Of a DNA stretch of 64,000 nucleotides, positions 59,728 to 64,000 are shown in pieces (position 1 is the stretch's first letter; the number at the start of each line of letters is the position of its first letter). The position numbers and the translations under genes were made by a program. The notes under the pieces are model-generated. The model did no database searches. It saw only the letters and a list, made by a program, of their open reading frames with translations, and was not told where the DNA came from. This DNA is from MED-G105 sp038522945. GTDB taxonomy: Bacteria > Pseudomonadota > Alphaproteobacteria > Caulobacterales > Parvularculaceae. The DNA lies in the NCBI GenBank assembly GCA_038522945.1, contig JBCBJV010000005.1:157371-221370 (forward strand), read 5' to 3'.

Positions 59728-60666
59728 CTAATGAACACTTTGCTCCGACCGGTAGTCCGGAATTGAAGAGCGCTTGTTGTGTGGAATCTGGTTATCAAAT
59801 TGCGGCGTTGTTTTGATTATCTTCAGAAAGCTTTGGACTTTGGCGTTCTGATGCAAATCGACATGTGTGACGATCCATAAAGGTACGTACCAGTCGGGTT
59901 CAGAGGGAATAACTTCCGACAAAGAATGAAAATGATGCGCAAGATAGCTTGGCAGGAAACCGGCGCCTAAACCAGAAACGACTGCATCGTTCGCACCGCG
60001 TACAGACGATGATACCAAGACGATCTGATCGGCTTCAATATTATCATCAATCCATTGCTTTATTGGCGCGCCGTAAACACTTCGCTCGGAGGCGATAAAT
60101 GGGCCCGCGCATCCGTATGATTTCTTCTTACTAACTTCAATCGACGCGTCCTTAGCTAACGATGAGCAGTACAACCCGACGGGCAGGTTGAGGAGCGGCT
60201 GAACCACATAGTCCGGATGATCGGGAGGATCCCCTATGGTTATCGCAATGTCGGCTTCACCATGCTCTAGCTTTAAAACGTCGTTGCTCGATCGAAAATG
60301 CACCAACAATTTCGGGTTTACTGATTTAAATGCTTTAACCGCGGGAAACACAACGTGATCGATGAGTTCGGGGCACGATAGTACGAAGGGTCCGGCGAAG
60401 TCGTCGTCTTGCGTTCGTGCTTTAACGATGAGCTGCCGAAAACTCTCGTCAGACCGTTCAGCGATCCTGATCAATTCATGGCCCAGTTCAGTTGGCGTAT
60501 ATCCTTTTGCATGACGCTGGAAGAGTTTGCCCCCCAACTGGCGTTCCAGAGACTCCACCCTCCGAATGACGGTCGCGCGATGAATGCCGATAGCTTCCGC
60601 CGTTGCCGAGACCGTGCCTAGCTGGCCAAGCAGGTAAGCAGTTTTTATTTCGGTCCAATTCTCCAT
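59728..60666 (-). CDS. LysR-family transcriptional regulator
   Basis: The ATG at 60666 begins MENWTEIKTAYLLGQLGTVS; a longer frame upstream is not family-like. The 312-residue protein has an N-terminal winged HTH (ATAEAIGIHRATVIRRVESLERQLGGKLFQRHAKGYTPTELG) and a periplasmic-binding-like effector domain. The last ~20 residues run into the region just after the IS remnant and may be foreign to the original gene. The target is probably the adjacent membrane-protein gene or operon, but that is only by position. Confidence 0.85.
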   Translation of the reverse strand: MENWTEIKTAYLLGQLGTVSATAEAIGIHRATVIRRVESLERQLGGKLFQRHAKGYTPTELGHELIRIAERSDESFRQLIVKARTQDDDFAGPFVLSCPELIDHVVFPAVKAFKSVNPKLLVHFRSSNDVLKLEHGEADIAITIGDPPDHPDYVVQPLLNLPVGLYCSSLAKDASIEVSKKKSYGCAGPFIASERSVYGAPIKQWIDDNIEADQIVLVSSSVRGANDAVVSGLGAGFLPSYLAHHFHSLSEVIPSEPDWYVPLWIVTHVDLHQNAKVQSFLKIIKTTPQFDNQIPHNKRSSIPDYRSEQSVH

Positions 60667-60848
60667 CTCGACACCCCGTGATTTGTGATCCGCGATGCGG
60701 TTATCTGATACGCACTTAACTTCCGCCTCTTGAGCATGGTTGCACACCTGGTGTGCATTCACGCTTGATGTCAGTTAAGGGGGCCGAAAATTCTTCGTTT
60801 GCACATTCGGGCTGGAGTGAAATCAATGAGTTGCGGGTCATAGAAACC

Positions 60849-61601
60849 TCATTGCCTTTGTCGGAATACCAATGTTGGCAGCGCGCCCCATAGAATGAGA
60901 GCGACGTAGTATATTTCGACGGGTACAAAGCCAAATACATTCGCCGCGAACAAGCCGGCGAACAAGATGACATGACCAAGGAAGCCCCAAATAATAGCAG
61001 CGGTGATCAGCTTGGCATTTGCCGCACCGGATCTGAGCATTGCGCGATAAAAAATAATACTTATTGGTACAAAGATGATCAGTCCTGTTGCGAGGCCCGA
61101 ATTGTATTCGAACGCAATAACAGCATTCAGAACATGGGCGACGCCGTTGACCAACATAATCCCGGCCATCGCAAGGGCAGGAAAAATATGTTTCGGGCTC
61201 GTCAAGATTGCCAGGAATCCGGCAGTCCAGACCATGCCGGCATTGACATAAAAGAGCGCGGGGCGCGTGAGAACGCCATATTTATCGTCGCCAAATAATG
61301 TCGCGATCAGACCGTTCAAGAATTCATAGAGCGGGTATTGGCGCCCCAAAAGATCGACCCAATGCTCCTCCACCTGATGGACTAAATAAGATGCCGCCAA
61401 TAAGTAGGCCATCAACGCGATGTCCTCTGTCCATGGCGTGGTGGCGTTGCCGCGCCCTTTGAAACCGGCAAAAACAAGGATAGGCGCAAGAAAAGCGCCG
61501 ATCTTCATCCAGTGATCAACCATGAAAGCCTGCTGGCCCAGCGGCAGCCAAGACATTGCAAAGAAAGCAAATAAACTGAGCATTGCCATTCTCTGATTCA
61601 T
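60849..61601 (-). CDS. HXXEE-domain membrane protein
   Basis: A 250-residue integral membrane protein with about seven hydrophobic segments. It carries HQVEEHW (the H-x-x-E-E signature) near residue 77 and a second conserved-looking NGVAHVLNAV. The family is known only by this motif; an enzyme with metal or lipid substrates is imagined but unproven. CGGAG lies 9-10 bases before the ATG. A short frame ends 17 bp upstream. Confidence 0.75.
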   Translation of the reverse strand: MNQRMAMLSLFAFFAMSWLPLGQQAFMVDHWMKIGAFLAPILVFAGFKGRGNATTPWTEDIALMAYLLAASYLVHQVEEHWVDLLGRQYPLYEFLNGLIATLFGDDKYGVLTRPALFYVNAGMVWTAGFLAILTSPKHIFPALAMAGIMLVNGVAHVLNAVIAFEYNSGLATGLIIFVPISIIFYRAMLRSGAANAKLITAAIIWGFLGHVILFAGLFAANVFGFVPVEIYYVALILWGALPTLVFRQRQ

Positions 61602-61937
61602 GATTGGTACTCCGTTATCATATAAAGGTGCTGCATGTCAGTTCATTGCTGTAGTCTGCTTTATTCGATTTCAAACCCGGAGGACACTCAAACATGTTGC
61701 GCAATGTTTCCTTCCGCGGGTCGATCGGCTGAAGAACTAAGAGCGATGCATTGCCATCGTCGACCATTTCGCTAATGGAAAATCCTTCTTTTTATTGATC
61801 TTTTGAGTGCTCTCCTCTAGTAGCGCTCAGCAATTTTCCAAGTGGACTGCTTTGCTTGCCGACGCGCACCCTGGAGTAAAAATCATATTCGACGTGTTTT
61901 TCATCTTGGTCGACGTAGTCGGTTCCCGGGCGAACGA
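61602..61937. other. Gap with only a short open frame (336 bp)
   Basis: Apart from the 49-residue minus-strand frame at 61618-61767 there is no supported gene. AT-rich sequence near 61785-61830 could hold a promoter for the leftward genes. Confidence 0.35.
61618..61767 (-). CDS. Possible small protein or gene fragment (49 residues)
   Basis: The frame reads MVDDGNASLLVLQPIDPRKE then TLRNMFECPPGLKSNKADY to a stop at 61618. The upstream eight codons before the ATG are also open and protein-like (KEGFSISE). No family is recognised. It ends 17 bp before the HXXEE gene, so it may be the first gene of that transcript or a remnant. Confidence 0.3.
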   Translation of the reverse strand: MVDDGNASLLVLQPIDPRKETLRNMFECPPGLKSNKADYSNELTCSTFI

Positions 61938-62570
61938 TTATGCGAAATACGCTGCTTCGCGTTCCATCGCCTCTGCATATTCCGGAATAGTTTCTGTGTT
62001 CTGATGATGAATTGAGACTGCTGGATAGTCATCAAGAGCAAGCCCTGCGCTCGCGGCTGTGTTCAAACACCAATGAAGATAAATGTCGATAATCGACCAA
62101 TCGGCACCATACCACCATGCTTCCCCCACAAACCTATTTTCAAGTCGTTGAAGGACTTCGACGATTTTGGCTTCCCCGTCGGCTTTCACGGCCGTGGTGT
62201 CACCAGAGGTAAATCTCGCCGGCGCGCGGATCTGGCGAACCATTGGGTGAACCGTTGATGCGATCCAAATCAGGTCTGACAATTGTTGGGTTTCTTGAAC
62301 AAGATCGTCGGTTTGCGGAAGTAGACCAGCGGTTGGTTGCAATCGGTGAAGGTATGTCAGGATGGCTGCGTTTTGGGTTATGATCTCACCGTCGACCAGA
62401 AGCGCTGGTACTTTGCCATCGGGATTTATTGCGAGATAGGCCGGAGATTTTTGTTCACCCTTTGTGATGTCGATAATCTCACTCTCATAGTCGAGTCCCA
62501 TTTTTATCAGAGCGGTGACGGTTACACGCGAACAAGCGCGTGGGTAATGGTATAGTGTCAATGCTGGCAT
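61938..62570 (-). CDS. Glutathione S-transferase family protein
   Basis: A 210-residue GST. The N-terminal thioredoxin-like half has LYHYPRACSRVTVTALI with a Ser/Cys in the place of the catalytic residue, then PDGKVPALLVDG with the cis-Pro and ENAAIL-like QNAAILTYL. The helical C-terminal half includes WSIIDIYLHWCL with the N-capping Asp. It has a one-base TAATG overlap with the upstream SDR gene. Likely a detoxification or conjugation role. Confidence 0.88.
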   Translation of the reverse strand: MPALTLYHYPRACSRVTVTALIKMGLDYESEIIDITKGEQKSPAYLAINPDGKVPALLVDGEIITQNAAILTYLHRLQPTAGLLPQTDDLVQETQQLSDLIWIASTVHPMVRQIRAPARFTSGDTTAVKADGEAKIVEVLQRLENRFVGEAWWYGADWSIIDIYLHWCLNTAASAGLALDDYPAVSIHHQNTETIPEYAEAMEREAAYFA

Positions 62571-63448
62571 TAGACGGCCTCCTCTTGAGGGACACTATTT
62601 TCAATGAGGTTATCCATTAGAGTTCGCACTCCGGTTTGAATTTCCGTGTCATTGGCGAGAGGCGGATTAGGTTTTATTTTTCCGTTTGAGATGAAAACTG
62701 CGGTTTGTTTGCTTTTCACCGCAGCATCAACACGTTCGACAAGTTTTTGGGCTTGTTTGGCAGCATCACCGAATAACAAAGGTACAAGAGGCCTTACGAA
62801 CCAGGGCATACCTTGATTGCTGTTTGTCATTTGAGTTTTTGTTGGCCCTGGGTCGAGCGAGTAGATATAAATGTTGTCCGCTAATAGCTCATCTTTCAGA
62901 AAACAGGCCATAATATTGAGTACGGATTTGGACTTTGCATAGGCATCCATAAGACCACCGATGGTATCAGGCTGAACGAGTTTAGACAGGTCGAGCGTCT
63001 TCACGCTATTGACGGCGGACGTCGAAAAATTGACGATGAACGATGGGCTGCTCGGCGTTCCAGCAGCTTTAAGCTGAGGCCTCAAAGCTCTAACAAGCAG
63101 GTAAGGCGCAAGGGCATTTAAAGCGAAATGTCCTTCAATGTTTTGTGGACTGAGAATGCGCTTATCGGTTAGAAGGCCTGCTATATTGTATAACGCTGTG
63201 ATTTTGGGATGAGCGACGGCAATACGTTCCGCTGTTTTCAGAACATCCTCTATGTCCATTAAGTTGGCTGTATAGCCATCAAACTTTTGATCAGGGAATA
63301 GCTCAGTCAAGGATGCGATTTGCTGATCGGCCTGTTCTTTGTCACGATTCACAAGGATAAGATCCCACCCATCCTTTGCGAGAATTTGAGAAACCTCACG
63401 CCCCAATCCGCCCGTTGATCCCGTCAATAATGCTGTTTTCACATCCAT
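62570..63448 (-). CDS. Short-chain dehydrogenase (SDR)
   Basis: A 292-residue SDR. NAD(P) site ALLTGSTGGLGREVSQIL, YNIAGLL in place of NNAG, catalytic YAKSK and SLDPGPTKTQMT. The C-terminal extension is longer than in classical SDRs and resembles retinol-dehydrogenase-like members. Substrate unknown. It is between a Crp-like gene and a GST gene in a leftward operon. Confidence 0.88.
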   Translation of the reverse strand: MDVKTALLTGSTGGLGREVSQILAKDGWDLILVNRDKEQADQQIASLTELFPDQKFDGYTANLMDIEDVLKTAERIAVAHPKITALYNIAGLLTDKRILSPQNIEGHFALNALAPYLLVRALRPQLKAAGTPSSPSFIVNFSTSAVNSVKTLDLSKLVQPDTIGGLMDAYAKSKSVLNIMACFLKDELLADNIYIYSLDPGPTKTQMTNSNQGMPWFVRPLVPLLFGDAAKQAQKLVERVDAAVKSKQTAVFISNGKIKPNPPLANDTEIQTGVRTLMDNLIENSVPQEEAV

Positions 63449-63490
63449 GTTTCCAATTTGGATTACGCAATCAATCGAACGGGTGACCGT

Positions 63491-64000
63491 TCAAGCGGCG
63501 GCTGTATTTTTTAGAAATCGACTTAGTCCTTCGGGGGTAATGCCAATGAACCGTGCAATGATTTTTTGTGGGACGTTTTTTAAGATGTTTGGCTGGTAGG
63601 TCCTTAGAAAATTATAGGATTCTGCGGTTCGATTAAGGGACTTTACGTGCGAGATAGCAGCGTTAAACTGATAACCTTGGAACATTTTGTAGCGCACGAA
63701 CTCTCCAAATGCACCGCCATGCAAATATTCGTGGTGCCAGTTTTCGAGCGGAATCAACAGTCCTTTCACAGGAGTGATAGCAATAATATTACTGTCGTCA
63801 CCGATAATGCCGGCACATTGACTGACTTTGGGGATCAGTCTTGGCAGTGGTGCACTAATGTCACCGGGTTCGTGAAAACGCGGTATTACGCGCTGGCCCT
63901 CATTGCCCGTGATCTCGGCGGCGGTGATGCCGCTGGTAAGATACAGCATGTACTGGGATGAGATCGGAAAATCGCCGTCCACTCGTCTTCGACTGATGAC
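63491..64000 (-). CDS. Crp/Fnr-like regulator, 5' end outside window
   Basis: The frame is open to the right edge, and the GTG at 63982 is probably internal. The visible 160-odd residues are the second half of a cyclic-nucleotide-binding domain (RVIPRFHEPGDISAP, DDSNIIAITPVKGLLIPLENW) and a C-terminal DNA-binding part (NVPQKIIARFIGITPEGLSRFLKN), the HTH of the Crp type. It is probably first in the operon with the SDR and GST genes. Confidence 0.75.
   Translation of the reverse strand, partial: VISRRRVDGDFPISSQYMLYLTSGITAAEITGNEGQRVIPRFHEPGDISAPLPRLIPKVSQCAGIIGDDSNIIAITPVKGLLIPLENWHHEYLHGGAFGEFVRYKMFQGYQFNAAISHVKSLNRTAESYNFLRTYQPNILKNVPQKIIARFIGITPEGLSRFLKNTAAA

Noticed and set aside
60716..60979. 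87-residue minus-strand frame between the HXXEE and LysR genes
   Set aside because: It overlaps the end of the HXXEE gene in another frame and lacks coding signs.
1..64000. tRNA, rRNA and CRISPR arrays
   Set aside because: I looked for tRNA-like T-loops, rRNA landmarks and regularly spaced direct repeats and saw none; a tRNAscan or CRISPR finder run would settle it.

Overview
The window looks like the replication-origin neighbourhood of an alphaproteobacterial main chromosome, most like the Caulobacterales / Hyphomonadales / Parvularculales group. The evidence is gene content and order: a CckA-type hybrid kinase beside fliQ-fliR-flhB; ppsR, an origin-like gap, then hemE; and hemJ, rho, mnmE, mnmG, rsmG, parA and parB with parS copies of the alphaproteobacterial form. 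Genus cannot be read from the sequence alone.

Layout. Positions 1-5,100 hold mltA-smr, a Tim44-like gene, fxsA, secB and dnaQ. Positions 5,100-13,400 hold cckA and two flagellar blocks (flhB-fliR-fliQ and fliE-flgC-flgB) separated by an N-acyl-D-amino-acid deacylase-like gene. Positions 13,600-19,000 are more varied: a patatin-like hydrolase, a DUF302 lipoprotein, an AraC regulator, a proteasome-beta-like Ntn hydrolase with a small partner gene, and two very short membrane proteins. Positions 19,075-22,035 are a tightly overlapping leftward operon, ppsR-maf-aroE-coaE.

The gap at 22,036-22,552 is the probable origin. It has repeated TCCCCA motifs on both strands (the Caulobacter DnaA W-box), a near-consensus CtrA box and an AT-rich stretch against hemE. 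Most housekeeping genes point away from it on both sides. Six parS copies lie at 30.3-32.9 kb, five of them inside the mnmE, mnmG and rsmG reading frames, where they encode V-S-R-E-T or F-H-V-K-Q. parA and parB follow directly.

Positions 35,400-47,700 hold a cold-shock gene, a porin, leuS-lptE-holA, a ThiE-like gene, YggS, a probable CenR response regulator, arsC and an FeS-type photolyase with an SDR gene. Positions 47,770-54,770 hold a surface module of two small DUF11-type secreted proteins and a 1,686-residue outer-membrane protein. Positions 54,900-59,340 hold a TetR regulator with a palindromic operator on its start codon, a sterol desaturase, an M18 aminopeptidase and a serine hydrolase.

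From about 59,350 to the end the window is accessory in character. A broken IS3-type transposase is followed by AT-richer genes: LysR, an HXXEE membrane protein, and Crp-like / SDR / GST genes in one operon. I saw no tRNA, rRNA or CRISPR array.
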